The notes under the pieces were generated by a model. That model was not told where the DNA came from, made no database searches, and worked only from the letters and a program-made list of their open reading frames with translations. 64,000 bases of DNA. It comes from Tolypothrix sp. PCC 7910 (lineage in GTDB: Bacteria; Cyanobacteriota; Cyanobacteriia; Cyanobacteriales; Nostocaceae). The stretch is taken from assembly GCF_011769525.1 (NCBI RefSeq), contig NZ_CP050440.1:7922001-7986000 (forward strand). The letters run 5' to 3'. Made by a program: the position numbers and the translations under genes. The stretch's first letter is position 1. Every line of letters starts with the position of its first letter. Below are positions 1-9,382 of this stretch, piece after piece.

Positions 1-489
1 CATCTGCATTGGTTTCTTTTCCATTGCATCAGCCAGTCCCACCATTGCCAAATGTTCGCGGACGATCGCTCTTTTTTCCTGTTCTGGCTTTTCAGGATAC
101 ACTGCGTTGACAGCGAGATAAATATTTTCAAATGCTGTGCGCCAGGGAAGCAAAGCATAGTTTTGGAACACCACCATTCTATCTGGGCCTGGTTTGGTGA
201 TGGGTTGTCCTTCTAGCAATACTTGTCCTGATGTGGGAAAGTTAAAACCCGACACCATATTTAATAGAGTGGATTTGCCACAGCCAGAGTGACCAATTAC
301 ACAAATAAACTCACCTTTTTCTACGTTGAGGTTAACGCCATCCAGTACGGTGAAGGGGCCTGTTTTGGTGGGGTAAACTTTAGAAACGTCTCTAATTTCT
401 AGGAAAGGCTGACGGGTAGTTACGCTTCCATATCCTGTTCTTTGTGTATCTCTGGGAGTTTCGGCTAGTCTTAAATTGCGGTTTTGCAT
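1..489 (-). CDS. nrtD: Nitrate ABC transporter ATP-binding protein NrtD, 5' part (cut by window edge)
   Basis: This is the ATPase subunit that powers nitrate/nitrite import together with NrtC at the inner face of the plasma membrane. The first 163 codons are visible, from an ATG at 489; the frame stays open to the edge of the window. The Walker A motif GHSGCGKST is present, followed by a Q-loop stretch VVFQNYALLPWRT very like the one in the neighbouring NrtC. The signature motif and Walker B lie outside the window. NrtD lacks the substrate-binding-like tail of NrtC in known operons, but the C-terminus cannot be checked here. It is the fourth gene of the nrtA-nrtB-nrtC-nrtD order, 132 bases after nrtC. 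The gap carries a short repeat-like insertion around 520-552. Confidence 0.93.
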   Translation of the reverse strand, partial: MQNRNLRLAETPRDTQRTGYGSVTTRQPFLEIRDVSKVYPTKTGPFTVLDGVNLNVEKGEFICVIGHSGCGKSTLLNMVSGFNFPTSGQVLLEGQPITKPGPDRMVVFQNYALLPWRTAFENIYLAVNAVYPEKPEQEKRAIVREHLAMVGLADAMEKKPMQM

Positions 490-621
490 AGGGATGGAGA
501 AAAGATGAAGGGTGAAGGGTGTAGACGCGTAGCAACTTGTTGCAGGCTAGGGTGAAGATAAAGGGAAATTAAGTTTTCAAAGGATAAAGTTTTAGCCTTT
601 ATCCTTTAGCCTTTAACCTTT

Positions 622-2625
622 TTACGCTGCTGTTCTGCGCGGTGCATCGAGGATGACTTCAGCAATGGAGAAGTCACGCTTGATCTGCAAGCTATTGAGG
701 TAGGAGATAGGATCATCAGCGTTAAAGGGAGTGCCATCAAATAGCTGAATCGGTTGGCGAGTATAGCTAATATCCAAACCTAATTCTCTAGCTGCGGTAC
801 TAAAGACGCGGACTCGACAAACTCTTTCTACAACTTCTACCCAGTTTCTCGGGAAAGGTGTATCACCCCACCGCGCGAGTTGACTCATGATCCAAATTTG
901 TTCGGTACGGCTGGGGCGGTTAATTGCCGACTCGGAATAAAATTGGTGGTGGGCATAATCCCGTAGTGGATGGTCTAAGTCACAAGTTAAATTATCAGGA
1001 TCTTCGAGTTGAATATACTCTACATCGGTGCTGACATATTCACGCCCGGCTGTAATCCTTCTAATTTCCTCGGCATTTTTGGGATCTGCACAGTAAACGC
1101 AAGCTTCTAGTAGGGCTTTGGTTAAAGCAATATGAGTATTGGGATAAGCTTCCGCCCAGTCTTCCCGCACACCCAGAACTTTACCGGGGTGTCCTAGCCA
1201 AACTTCTAAGTCTGTCGCCACGGTGAAGCCAACACCTTCAACAGCAGCGCGGTAGTTCCAAGGTTCGCCCACACAGTAACCGTCAATACTGCCATTTTGT
1301 AAGTCGGCTACCATCTGCGCTGGGGGAATGGTCGACATATCCACATCAATATCGGGGTCAACTCCCCCAGATGCTAGCCAGTAACGCAGCAGCAAGTTGT
1401 GCATGGATGCGGGATGCACTACGCCCATTGTGTGGCGTTGTTCGCGGGTACGTAGCAGATATTTTTTGAAATCTGATAAGCTTTGTACACCTTGGTCGTA
1501 AAAGCGTTTCGCTAAAGTAATAGCGTTACCGTTACGAGTCATGGTGAGAGAACTCACCACTGGTAACGGTTGGTTTTTACGTCCGCCCAATGTTAACCAC
1601 ATTGGCATACCCGAAGGCATTTGAGCAGCATCTAAATAACCACCAGCAATCCCATCTTCAATCCCACGCCAGCTGGTTTCCCGGACTAAGTTAACTTCAT
1701 CTAAACCATGCTTGGCAAAAAAGCCTTTTTCTTTGGCAATCGCTAGAGGGGCGCAAGCGGTGAGGGGTAAGAAACCAATTTCTAAGTTGACTTTTTCTAA
1801 GCCATGACGGGAAATATTCGCAGTTTTCCGCGCCCGAATTTTCTTAATGCGTTTCTGCTGGTTGAGGAAGTAAATCATCTCACTCCGCAGACGGTAGTAG
1901 CTAGGATGTTCTACTACTTCCATGCGCTTGCGGGGTCTGGGGATATCTACTTCTAAGATGTCACCAATTTTCGATTCGGGGCCATTGGTCAACATCACAA
2001 TTCTGTCAGATAGCAATACTGCTTCATCTACGTCATGGGTAACCATTACCGCCGTGACTTGATTTTCTTCGCAGATTTGCATTAATTGTTCTTGCAAGTT
2101 CCCCCTAGTTAATGCATCCAAAGCACCAAAGGGTTCATCTAGTAATAATAACTTAGGACGAATTGCCAAAGCCCGCGCGATCGCGACCCGTTGTTTTTGT
2201 CCCCCCGATAACATTCCCGGCTGTTTATCTGCATGGGGACGTAAACCCACCATATCTATATGTTTATCGACAACAGCTTTGCGTTCCGCAGCCGGCATTC
2301 CTTTCATGACTGAATCTACAGCCAAGGCGATATTTTCTCTCACTGTCCGCCAAGGTAGTAGGGAATAATTTTGGAATACCACCATCCGGTCTGGGCCTGG
2401 TTTGGTAATTCTTTGTCCTTCCAAAGTAACCACACCGTCAGTTGGTAAATCCAACCCAGCAATCATATTTAGCAGAGTAGATTTACCACAACCGGAGTGA
2501 CCAATTAAAGAAACAAACTCACCTTTTCTAATTTGTAAGTCAATTCCTTTGAGGGCAATATACTGACCACCACCAGTTAACTCAAAAACCTTATCAATTT
2601 GATCAACAGCAACGAATACGCTCAT
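622..2625 (-). CDS. nrtC: Nitrate ABC transporter ATP-binding protein NrtC with NrtA-like C-terminal domain
   Basis: This 667-residue protein fuses an ABC ATPase (about residues 1-265) to a domain resembling the substrate-binding protein NrtA (about 280-667). Walker A (GHSGCGKST, residues 42-50), the signature LSGGQKQR (about 139-146) and Walker B ending LLLLDEP are all intact. The C-terminal domain begins near VNLEIGFLPLTACAPLA and parallels NrtA, including the PxIDVDMSTIPPAQMVADL-type region. In the family this domain binds nitrate or signals and mediates ammonium-promoted inhibition of transport. The length is that expected for NrtC. It lies 101 bases after nrtB; the gap is a run of heptamer repeats. 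Co-transcription with nrtA and nrtB is inferred from order and strand. Confidence 0.96.
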   Translation of the reverse strand: MSVFVAVDQIDKVFELTGGGQYIALKGIDLQIRKGEFVSLIGHSGCGKSTLLNMIAGLDLPTDGVVTLEGQRITKPGPDRMVVFQNYSLLPWRTVRENIALAVDSVMKGMPAAERKAVVDKHIDMVGLRPHADKQPGMLSGGQKQRVAIARALAIRPKLLLLDEPFGALDALTRGNLQEQLMQICEENQVTAVMVTHDVDEAVLLSDRIVMLTNGPESKIGDILEVDIPRPRKRMEVVEHPSYYRLRSEMIYFLNQQKRIKKIRARKTANISRHGLEKVNLEIGFLPLTACAPLAIAKEKGFFAKHGLDEVNLVRETSWRGIEDGIAGGYLDAAQMPSGMPMWLTLGGRKNQPLPVVSSLTMTRNGNAITLAKRFYDQGVQSLSDFKKYLLRTREQRHTMGVVHPASMHNLLLRYWLASGGVDPDIDVDMSTIPPAQMVADLQNGSIDGYCVGEPWNYRAAVEGVGFTVATDLEVWLGHPGKVLGVREDWAEAYPNTHIALTKALLEACVYCADPKNAEEIRRITAGREYVSTDVEYIQLEDPDNLTCDLDHPLRDYAHHQFYSESAINRPSRTEQIWIMSQLARWGDTPFPRNWVEVVERVCRVRVFSTAARELGLDISYTRQPIQLFDGTPFNADDPISYLNSLQIKRDFSIAEVILDAPRRTAA

Positions 2626-2727
2626 TTGTCAATTGTCCTTTGTTATTTGTCAATTGTCCTTTGTTATTTGTCCTTGGTCATTTGTCCTTTGCTAATGACT
2701 AATGACTAATGACCAATGACTAATGAC
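2626..2727. repeat. Heptamer short tandem repeats between nrtC and nrtB
   Basis: The gap consists of degenerate repeats of TTGTCNN/TTTGTCC type passing into ATGACTA units (TAATGACTAATGACTAATG). Such STRR heptamers are characteristic of heterocystous cyanobacteria. They fill the space between two genes of one operon and encode nothing visible. Confidence 0.8.
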
Positions 2728-3566
2728 TATTTCTGTTCTGCAGGTAAAATCAGGTTTTGCAACCAAGCCATTAATTTATCGAGGATTAAACCGACAACAC
2801 CGATATAAACTAGAGCTAAAATTACTTCGCTGACGTTGTTATTTTGATAAGCATCCCAGATGAAGAAGCCAATTCCCACAATACCGGACATGACAATTTC
2901 TGCGGCGATAATCGCTAACCAAGCCAAACCAATCGCAATTCTTAAACCTGTGAAAATGTAGGGTAAAGCAGCAGGAATTAAGATGTTGGTGAAGTATTCT
3001 TTACGGCTCAATTGTAGAACTTTAGCAACGTTGTTGTAATCTTGGGGAATTTGAGTTACACCCACAGCGGTGTTAATTAATATCGGCCAAATTGCGGTGA
3101 TGAAGATCACGAATAAAGCTGCTGGTTCGTTTTGGCGTAATGCTGCTAAGGAAATTGGTACCCAAGCTAGAGGAGGTACAGTCCGTAATAGTTGAAAGAT
3201 GGGGTCTAAAGCTTTAGACATGGTTTTATTAACCCCAATCAAAATACCCAACCCAATACCAACAAATGCCGCTAGTGTGTAACTAATTGCAACCCGTTGT
3301 AAGCTTGCCCAAATCTGCCAAAAAAGGCCTTTATCTGTGCCACCTTTATCGTAGAAAGGATACAAAATCAACAGCCAAGTATCTGAGATCACCTGAATTG
3401 GCCCTGGTAAGGTTGCGCCAGGAGTCAAAGCAAATAGTTGCCACACAACCAGAAAGATAATAATTGCGATCGCAGGTGGGACAACATTGGGAAATTGCTT
3501 TTGCAGACGGGATATAAAGCTGTTATCTAACCTAGGACTTGCAGGGCGCTTTTGGGCAATAGTCAT
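2727..3566 (-). CDS. nrtB: Nitrate ABC transporter permease NrtB
   Basis: NrtB is the integral membrane subunit of the NrtABCD nitrate/nitrite importer. The 279-residue protein has several hydrophobic segments, starting with PPAIAIIIFLVVWQLFAL near residue 32, and belongs to the BPD_transp_1 family. The cytoplasmic coupling (EAA-type) loop is recognisable around LPYIFTGLRIAIGLAW. It lies between nrtA and nrtC in the standard operon order. The start ATG at 3566 gives a normal length for the family. Confidence 0.95.
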   Translation of the reverse strand: MTIAQKRPASPRLDNSFISRLQKQFPNVVPPAIAIIIFLVVWQLFALTPGATLPGPIQVISDTWLLILYPFYDKGGTDKGLFWQIWASLQRVAISYTLAAFVGIGLGILIGVNKTMSKALDPIFQLLRTVPPLAWVPISLAALRQNEPAALFVIFITAIWPILINTAVGVTQIPQDYNNVAKVLQLSRKEYFTNILIPAALPYIFTGLRIAIGLAWLAIIAAEIVMSGIVGIGFFIWDAYQNNNVSEVILALVYIGVVGLILDKLMAWLQNLILPAEQK

Positions 3567-3681
3567 AAGATTTTATCTCCTCTAAATCGGGTACTTGGCG
3601 TTTTGTGTTTGGTGTTTGGTGTTTGGTTTTTGATATTTGTTATTGGTAATCAAGAAAATTCACCAATAACTTTTGACTGTT

Positions 3682-3701
3682 AGACGCGATTAATCGCGTC
3701 T
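3682..3701. repeat. 20-bp perfect palindrome AGACGCGATTAATCGCGTCT (copy 1)
   Basis: A perfect inverted repeat 14 bases downstream of the nrtA stop codon. Near-identical copies lie at 9783, 43592 and 55486. The unit could act as a transcription barrier or RNA hairpin, but no T-run follows directly. Confidence 0.85.
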
Positions 3702-3714
3702 CTCTAACTTTTGA

Positions 3715-5091
3715 CTAGATGCTTACTTTTTTAATTTTGAGGCTCTTGATATATTCTTCTGGTTTTTCAGGGTCAAACTTGGTGCCATCAAAAAATTCTT
3801 CCACACCACGAGATGTATTTGTAGGAATATCTGCTGCTGCAATTCCTAATTCTTTCGCAGCTTCTTTCCAAATATCTTCGCGGTTAACTTTATTAATTAA
3901 TTCTTTGGCTTTTGCACCATTATTCGCAATGTAATCTTTGGGTAAGAATCCCCAGCGAACGTTTTCTGTGATAAACCATAAATCATGGCTCTTGTAGGGA
4001 TAAGAAACGTTACCTTTTTCATCTTTCCAGTAGTAAGCCGCCATTGTTTTATCATCAATTTTGCGGCCATCACCCATATCATATTTACCTTGATATGGAG
4101 CTGCCAAAATTTCTGGTGAGGGAAGGTTGAAATAATTTCTACCGGCGAGAATTTGCGCTGCTTCTTTGCGGTTGTCAAAATTATCCAACCACTGCTGCGC
4201 TTCCATGATACCTTTGAGTATTGCTTTGGTGGCTTTAGGATGTTTGTCTACCCAATCAGCTCTTATCGCCAAGTATTCTTCTGGATGATTTTTCCAAATC
4301 TCTGCGGTTAATGCTGCCATGTATCCAATTTTGTCTGTGACAATGCGGTAAGGCCAGGGGTCACCAGTACTGAATGCATCCATAGTTCCAGTCTTCATGT
4401 TGGCGACAGTTTGCGCCGCAGGTACGGTGAGCAACTTCACGTCTGCATCGGGGTCGATACCACCAGCTGCTAACCAGTAGCGAATCCATAAATCTTGGTT
4501 AACGTGGGGGAAAGTGAAAGCTGCGGTGAAGGGTGTAGAAGATTTCAGTTGCGTAAATATAGACTTAGCGCTAGCCAATTGTAAAGTAATACCTTTACCT
4601 TGGTGCTTATTGGCGATCGCAATTCCATTCCCATGTGTAATTAATTGACACAAAACATACATGGGAATTTTTTGATTTCCCTTGGTAATTAGGCCTTCTG
4701 TAATTAAATGAGGCATTGGCATTTGCCATTGACCACCATCAATCCCACCACCAGCAGAACCAATTTCCAAATTATCTCTTGCTGCACCCCAAGAAGCTTG
4801 TTTGGCAAGTTCTACGTTCATGCCATATTTCGTAAATAAGCCTTTTTCTTTAGCAATAATTAGCGGTGCAGATTCCACAATGGGAATATATCCCAGCTTG
4901 ACTGTTGTAGTTTCTGGCTTTTGTTCGGAGCCAGTATTAGCTACTTGCTCTGCTGTCGGTTGCGCTGTGCTACCACCACCAGCGCTTTCAGGAGGATTAC
5001 CTAAACAGCCTTTCAAGAATACAGCACCCGCAGAAGCTCCGGCTGTTACGATAAATTTACGGCGAGAAAACTGATTCAGAAATTCTGTCAT
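3715..5091 (-). CDS. nrtA: Nitrate/nitrite-binding lipoprotein NrtA
   Basis: NrtA is the membrane-anchored periplasmic protein that captures nitrate and nitrite for the NrtBCD transporter. The 458-residue precursor begins with a twin-arginine stretch (SRRKF, residues 9-13), a hydrophobic segment, and a lipobox-like LKGC ending near residue 29, followed by a Ser/Gly/Gln-rich linker. The mature part matches the NrtA/CmpA family ([22 protein letters not shown]). It opens the nrt operon on the minus strand. No gene for nitrite reductase (nirA), which precedes nrtA in several Nostoc-type genomes, lies upstream here. A clean GTAN8TAC NtcA site was not found within 300 bases upstream. Confidence 0.95.
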   Translation of the reverse strand: MTEFLNQFSRRKFIVTAGASAGAVFLKGCLGNPPESAGGGSTAQPTAEQVANTGSEQKPETTTVKLGYIPIVESAPLIIAKEKGLFTKYGMNVELAKQASWGAARDNLEIGSAGGGIDGGQWQMPMPHLITEGLITKGNQKIPMYVLCQLITHGNGIAIANKHQGKGITLQLASAKSIFTQLKSSTPFTAAFTFPHVNQDLWIRYWLAAGGIDPDADVKLLTVPAAQTVANMKTGTMDAFSTGDPWPYRIVTDKIGYMAALTAEIWKNHPEEYLAIRADWVDKHPKATKAILKGIMEAQQWLDNFDNRKEAAQILAGRNYFNLPSPEILAAPYQGKYDMGDGRKIDDKTMAAYYWKDEKGNVSYPYKSHDLWFITENVRWGFLPKDYIANNGAKAKELINKVNREDIWKEAAKELGIAAADIPTNTSRGVEEFFDGTKFDPEKPEEYIKSLKIKKVSI

Positions 5092-5940
5092 GGGGTCTCC
5101 TTAAAAGTGCAATTTAAGTTTTTTCGTACGGCAATTAAGACAAGAAAAGAAACTATTTCTTGCACGTCCTAATTGTTAATCTCTTTGTTTTTGGGTACAC
5201 AGATTTTCGTCATTCCTGAAAGAAATGGCGATTACATGTACTGTATTTATCAGAAAGATTTTGGAAATGGATAGACTAGAATCTAGGCAACCGGGGAACC
5301 ATCACTTAACTTGTTAAAATTAGTTTACAGGTATTAAGGTCTAAATGGTTAACTCTGAATCAAAAGTATTAAATAAATATTAGATTGGTTATATAAGTAA
5401 AATTTTATCTAACTGCCCTCAAACCGCCGCAAAGTTCTAATATATCAATTCAAATTTATACATTTTATTGTTTAGAAGCTATGAATGCACATTTTTAGCA
5501 AGGTTATATTGCTTCTTTAATCATCATTTACGCAAATTTCTTATAGAAACCATTGTATGAATCTATGATAGGTAATGTGATTCATTAGCTTATCTAAAGT
5601 CATAGAACAGGCGATAGGTTTTGTTATCTGCTGCTTCGGTAGTAACGCACCATATTCTAGATATTGATACGGTGTTTGGTGACAAAATAATCCCAGATCG
5701 CTTAAGTCGATCCAGCCGCTTGCGGGAGTTTCCACGCCACTTGCTCCACTTAGGAAACCCACTTAAGCAACTTGGTTCCCTAGGTATATTTCTAAAATCA
5801 ATATGAATCCTATAGTAGGTGTGATTTTAGGTTGCTTCAGCAAAAAATTTGAAACAAGAATGAAATAGATGGGTAGAGAACACTACTGCACTCTCCGAAT
5901 AATTTATTTGTCGCAAACATTATTTGAATTGGTACAACCA
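5092..5940. other. Intergenic region upstream of nrtA
   Basis: About 850 bases without a convincing gene. It should contain the nrtA promoter. A degenerate NtcA-like match (TTAGACCTTAATAC on the minus strand, near 5330) is too weak to call. Around 5694-5760 there is a block resembling short dispersed cyanobacterial repeats (GCTTGCGGGAGTTTCC and following). The 73-codon open frame across it is not supported as a gene. Confidence 0.5.
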
Positions 5941-5968
5941 TAAAAAATAAAGCCCGCGTGGGCGGGCT
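5941..5968 (-). terminator. Rho-independent terminator
   Basis: On the minus strand AGCCCGC-CCAC-GCGGGCT forms a 7-bp GC-rich stem with a 4-base loop, followed at once by a T-rich run (TTATTTTTTA). It lies 38 bases after the stop codon of the minus-strand remnant at 6007 and is oriented to end that transcript. Confidence 0.85.
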
Positions 5969-6006
5969 AACAGAAAAATTACTATTAAGTTGTTTGAATA
6001 GAATAA

Positions 6007-6264
6007 TTATCTAAGTAAATCAGCTTGTTCTATTGTTTCTTGGGGTTCAACTGGCTGTTTAAATGCAAACCGTAATAAAGGCGGTGCGAGAAAAGTTGTG
6101 AGAATCACCATAATTACGATCGCAGCTTGCAAAGATTTATCTAAAGTCCCAATAGCAACAAACATTGCAGCGGCGGAATAAAGGTTATTGTTAATCTCGG
6201 CGGTTAGACCACCGAATAAGTCACCTTGCAGGTTTCTGAAATTGATAGTATTGGTTACAGACAT
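6007..6264 (-). pseudogene. Probable deletion remnant: BicA/SulP N-terminus joined to cation/proton antiporter C-terminus
   Basis: An 85-residue frame can start at the ATG at 6264; an upstream ATG at 6387 adds a Cys-rich 41-residue extension without clear merit. The first residues, MSVTNTINFRNLQGDLFGGL, strongly resemble the conserved start of SulP-family bicarbonate transporters of the BicA type. After the junction LTAEINN the sequence becomes a hydrophobic stretch ending VILTTFLAPPLLRFAF, which resembles the last membrane helix of KefB/Nha-type cation:proton antiporters, then a short polar tail. Neither part could transport anything alone. In some cyanobacteria bicA and a Na+/H+ antiporter gene are adjacent, so an in-frame deletion between them would produce exactly this. 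The family resemblance is from memory; the deletion is inference. A strong terminator follows. Confidence 0.6.
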
Positions 6265-7155
6265 ATTATCAATGCTTTCAACGCAAGAACTGTTACATGA
6301 AAATTCGCAACAACTAATGATGTGCGCTTGGTAAATTGTATTTTTTAAGCCAATACAAAATAGGCACAGAAAATATTTTTCTGGCATTAATTCAGAAAAA
6401 TTATGCCTTTCTCAGTAGTGCAAATCTCAAATAGAGATAGGCTTGGGACAAGACTCATCAAAATCTAGATGATAAACATTTATCGCAAGTTTAAGCTTTA
6501 CTTATGAATAGCATTGAAAATCGTTTCAATTAGCTTACAGCTTTTTGAACCAATGTTGATCATTGGGATAACCAATTATTAAATCAATATTTAGATTCTC
6601 ATCATAGAGAAAAACTTATATATTTCACTAAAGTAACGAATTATGCTTGATATTACATTAAATATATAGCTATATAAATAGCTATCATAGATTTATATCT
6701 ATGGTATTTATTATTTATACTGATATATCTTATATAAGAGATAAGTGCGATCGCGCTTTAGTAACTGTGGCGTTCAAAATTCCAAAAGCTTACCTGTAGG
6801 ATAGACATTTTGAATTTTGGGAATGGGCGGTTAACTTAAAAATTACTGTACTATTGGTTGAAAGCAGAAGTTTTAATAAGTTTTTAGTAAGCAATACTTT
6901 AGGATTAGCCGTTAGCATAGAATGCGTAGCGCCAACAGAAATTCAAAATTTATAATTGAAGTTCTGATTACAAATTTATTCATACATCACAATAAATGCA
7001 ATAAAGCAGTAGGGGCTAGTATTTTTACTCAGCAATATATTCAAGGGATCATCAGACAAATAGGATCTGAAAATATCTCTTCTCTAGCCCCTAACTCCTT
7101 TTTGCAGCTAGTCTCAGTTGAACGCAAAGAATAGAACATTAGCGTTGATATTTTA
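6265..7155. other. AT-rich intergenic region
   Basis: Roughly 890 bases with no supported gene. It would hold the old promoter of the transporter remnant on the minus strand. The stretch around 6650-6740 is very AT-rich with many TATA-like steps. A 70-codon frame on the plus strand (6922-7134) has no recognisable features or ribosome-binding site. Confidence 0.5.
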
Positions 7156-7227
7156 TTACTCAACACTAGAAATAAATAAAGTAGATAGCGCAGCGTAACC
7201 AGCAAAGAAAACTATAGCAGTCAGCAT
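7156..7227 (-). CDS. 23-residue single-helix membrane peptide (hypothetical)
   Basis: The minus strand reads a complete frame from ATG at 7227 to TAA: MLTAIVFFAGYAALSTLFIS followed by SVE. A strong ribosome-binding site AAGGAG (7234-7239) sits six bases before the ATG. The product is one hydrophobic helix, like the tiny subunits of cyanobacterial photosynthetic complexes (PetN, PsaM, Ycf12 and similar), but it matches none that I recognise. The excellent initiation context and hydrophobic content argue for a real gene. The role is unknown. Confidence 0.6.
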   Translation of the reverse strand: MLTAIVFFAGYAALSTLFISSVE

Positions 7228-7457
7228 ATGTAACTCCTTGTATAACTTGGTTTTAGGTGATAATTGATGCTATTAATATATGACTAATAGTCAGTACTAA
7301 CATCTGCTTACAAGACTATTTCTACAGTATCTTTTGGTCAAAAATTGTTCAAATTTAACAGAGGGAATTATACCTAGAGAATTACCTACAATACATTAAG
7401 TTTTTCTCACCTTTGTTTTCTCTGCAACACGGATTTACTGCTTACCCAAGCAGTACG

Positions 7458-7790
7458 ATGGCAAGCCACCAAATGCAACTGTACGATAGATATTTTTGTA
7501 GTTCTATTGGTTGGCAGATGAACATTGGAATAATCGAGCCTTACAGTAGCGGATTTTTGGAAGTTCTACCAGAGGGTGAAAGTAGCGACTATTGGCATAT
7601 TGCAGCGATACATATTAATGGCAAAGCCTTTTGCCCTAGTCCTAAGCTTTATCGTTCTGAACGGGTGGCTTTAGCCAAAGCTGCACAATTATATGATTGG
7701 ATAGCGGAGCATGAGCAAGAAATTAGTGAAGGGGATTGCTACTGCTCAACTTTGAAGCTAATGCTGTGGTATCAGCCTAAAGCCTCATAG
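7458..7790 (+). CDS. Conserved-looking hypothetical protein (110 aa)
   Basis: I do not recognise a family. The longest frame opens with a TTG at 7413, but the first ATG at 7458 gives a 110-residue protein and is preferred. The protein is soluble, rich in Tyr, Trp and Cys (CYCSTLKLMLWYQP near the end), with an acidic helical stretch (YDWIAEHEQEISEGDCYC). Charge distribution and a stable mixed composition suggest a genuine protein. It stands alone, with about 230 bases on each side free of genes. Confidence 0.6.
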   Translation: MASHQMQLYDRYFCSSIGWQMNIGIIEPYSSGFLEVLPEGESSDYWHIAAIHINGKAFCPSPKLYRSERVALAKAAQLYDWIAEHEQEISEGDCYCSTLKLMLWYQPKAS

Positions 7791-8017
7791 CTATGTAGCA
7801 TCAAGTAGGGCTATTTAGTCAAGATGCGATCGCCTTTATTGTAACGCTACACTAACCAACCTCTGGTGCGATCGCCTAGATTAGTTTTGACACGCAACTA
7901 TCATTAACAATACATCGTCTAGAAAGATGCAATCTAGCCGTAACAAGATGTTGCGTGTCTTTGCTTATCATATTCAAGTCACTAAAATTAAACTGATCAA
8001 AGGATTAGGGGATACAA

Positions 8018-8899
8018 GTGAAAAAAATCTGGCTGCTGGGTTTGACACTAGTGAGCTTTGGCATACTGCTATTATTTAAGTTGCATTCTTCTATATCGGT
8101 AGTCCCAACCGTTCCATCTTCACCACCAAAAACCATCCGCTACGAGCAGCGCAGCCTACCGCAAAGTATAGTTCATATTCTGTCAATTCCCACTGATAGC
8201 CGATTTGTGGTTACTCCGGCAATATCGCCAAAAGCGGCTACTGTCCAACAATTTGCCCAGCAGCATCAAGCCAAGGCAATCTTAAACGCAGGCTTTTTTG
8301 ATCCAGTTAACCAAAAATCTACATCCTATGTAGTTATTTCTGGTCGTGAAGTAGCCAACCCCAAAGACAACGAACGGTTGGTGAATAATCCCAACTTAAA
8401 ACCTTACCTCAGTAAAATTTTCAATCGTGCAGAATTTCGCCGGTATCAATGCGGGGACACAGTTACTTACGATATTGTCTTGCACAATGAATCACCTTTA
8501 GCTGGGTGTCAGTTACTTGATGCTGTAGGGGGTGGCCCAGGACTCTTACCCGAAATCTCCTCAGAACAAGAAGGTTTTGTAGATAAAAGCAATGGACGAG
8601 ATGCAATTGGTACTAATCAACCCAGTTCTAGAAGCGCCGTAGGGATTACTGATGATGGCAATATTGTGTTGGTAATGGTAGCTCAAAAGCCAAACGTCCG
8701 TCTGGCTAAATCTGGAATGACCTTACCAGAATTGGTAGATTTCATGAAAACCCTTGGTGTGAAAAAAGCCATGAATCTGGATGGCGGAAGTTCGTCTTCA
8801 CTTTATTACAATGGCAAAACTGTTTATGGGAAGCTAAATATTCTCAGAAAACCTATTCAGCGACCTGTGAAGTCAGTTTTGTTGGTTAAGGAAAGTTAG
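8018..8899 (+). CDS. Phosphodiester glycosidase family protein (NAGPA/DUF2233-like), exported or membrane-anchored
   Basis: This 293-residue protein carries the phosphodiester glycosidase (NAGPA, PF09992-type) fold. Characteristic elements are AKAILNAGFFDP (about 87-98), VGGGPGLLPE (about 174), RSAVGITDDGNIVLVMV and the C-terminal LGVKKAMNLDGGSSSSLYYNG. The N-terminus has a hydrophobic segment (IWLLGLTLVSFGILLLF) expected to be a signal or anchor, so it probably acts in the periplasm. Family members remove GlcNAc from phosphodiesters or act on cell-wall glycans; the substrate here is unknown. The start is GTG at 8018, preceded by an AGGATTAGGGG purine run. It has its own transcription unit. 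Confidence 0.85.
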   Translation: MKKIWLLGLTLVSFGILLLFKLHSSISVVPTVPSSPPKTIRYEQRSLPQSIVHILSIPTDSRFVVTPAISPKAATVQQFAQQHQAKAILNAGFFDPVNQKSTSYVVISGREVANPKDNERLVNNPNLKPYLSKIFNRAEFRRYQCGDTVTYDIVLHNESPLAGCQLLDAVGGGPGLLPEISSEQEGFVDKSNGRDAIGTNQPSSRSAVGITDDGNIVLVMVAQKPNVRLAKSGMTLPELVDFMKTLGVKKAMNLDGGSSSSLYYNGKTVYGKLNILRKPIQRPVKSVLLVKES

Positions 8900-9192
8900 A
8901 ACCTTACTCTGGCAAATAAATAAAAAAATTTGCTTATAAATATTGCAAAATTAATAATTTAACTTAATATGATAAGCAGATTTTTATCTCTTCTATACTG
9001 ATTAAGTTATGAATGCTAAATTATTGCTAGACAGCCAAAGGCTTGAGTGTAGATCCTCTTAAAGGAAGCTAGCGTTAACTATGAAATGATAAGAATGCTT
9101 TTTCCCAATTCCCCAATTCAGCTTATTAGTATTGAGAACAACAATCTATCTCCGACTAATTAGCAAGAATAGACAAATATAGAATTTTAGAG

Positions 9193-9266
9193 GGCGAACG
9201 ATGGGACTCGAACCCACGAATGGTGGTACCACAAACCACTGCCTTAACCACTTGGCTACGCTCGCC
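9193..9266 (-). tRNA. trnH: tRNA-His (GTG)
   Basis: On the minus strand the sequence folds as a complete cloverleaf. The acceptor stem has eight pairs including the extra G-1 paired with C73, the hallmark of tRNA-His. The anticodon stem GTGGT/ACCAC closes a loop TTGTGGT with anticodon GTG, and the T-loop reads TTCGAGT. No CCA is encoded at the 3' end. The 5' and 3' ends were placed by counting back from T8 and forward from the T-stem. Confidence 0.97.
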
Positions 9267-9382
9267 ATTAACTATCTGAGTATAGCACTCTTTTTGCTAT
9301 TTAGTCCAGAAAATTTTTATTCTCGCAACGGACTCAGTTTATTTCAAGTCTCATGACTAAAACAAATCATAGCTGATAAAAC

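Noticed and set aside
5321-5345. Possible NtcA site upstream of nrtA
   Set aside because: The best match has TTA in place of GTA on the minus strand and no well-placed -10 element; not strong enough to annotate.
5541-5762. 73-codon open frame on the minus strand in the region upstream of nrtA
   Set aside because: Part of it translates a repeat-like block (ASGVETPASG); no ribosome-binding site, no family features.
6922-7134. 70-codon open frame on the plus strand
   Set aside because: No recognisable motif, poor initiation context, composition like the surrounding AT-rich DNA.
7949-8130. Open frame starting at an ATG near 7927 and overlapping the glycosidase-like gene
   Set aside because: It overlaps the supported gene in another frame and carries no recognisable features.
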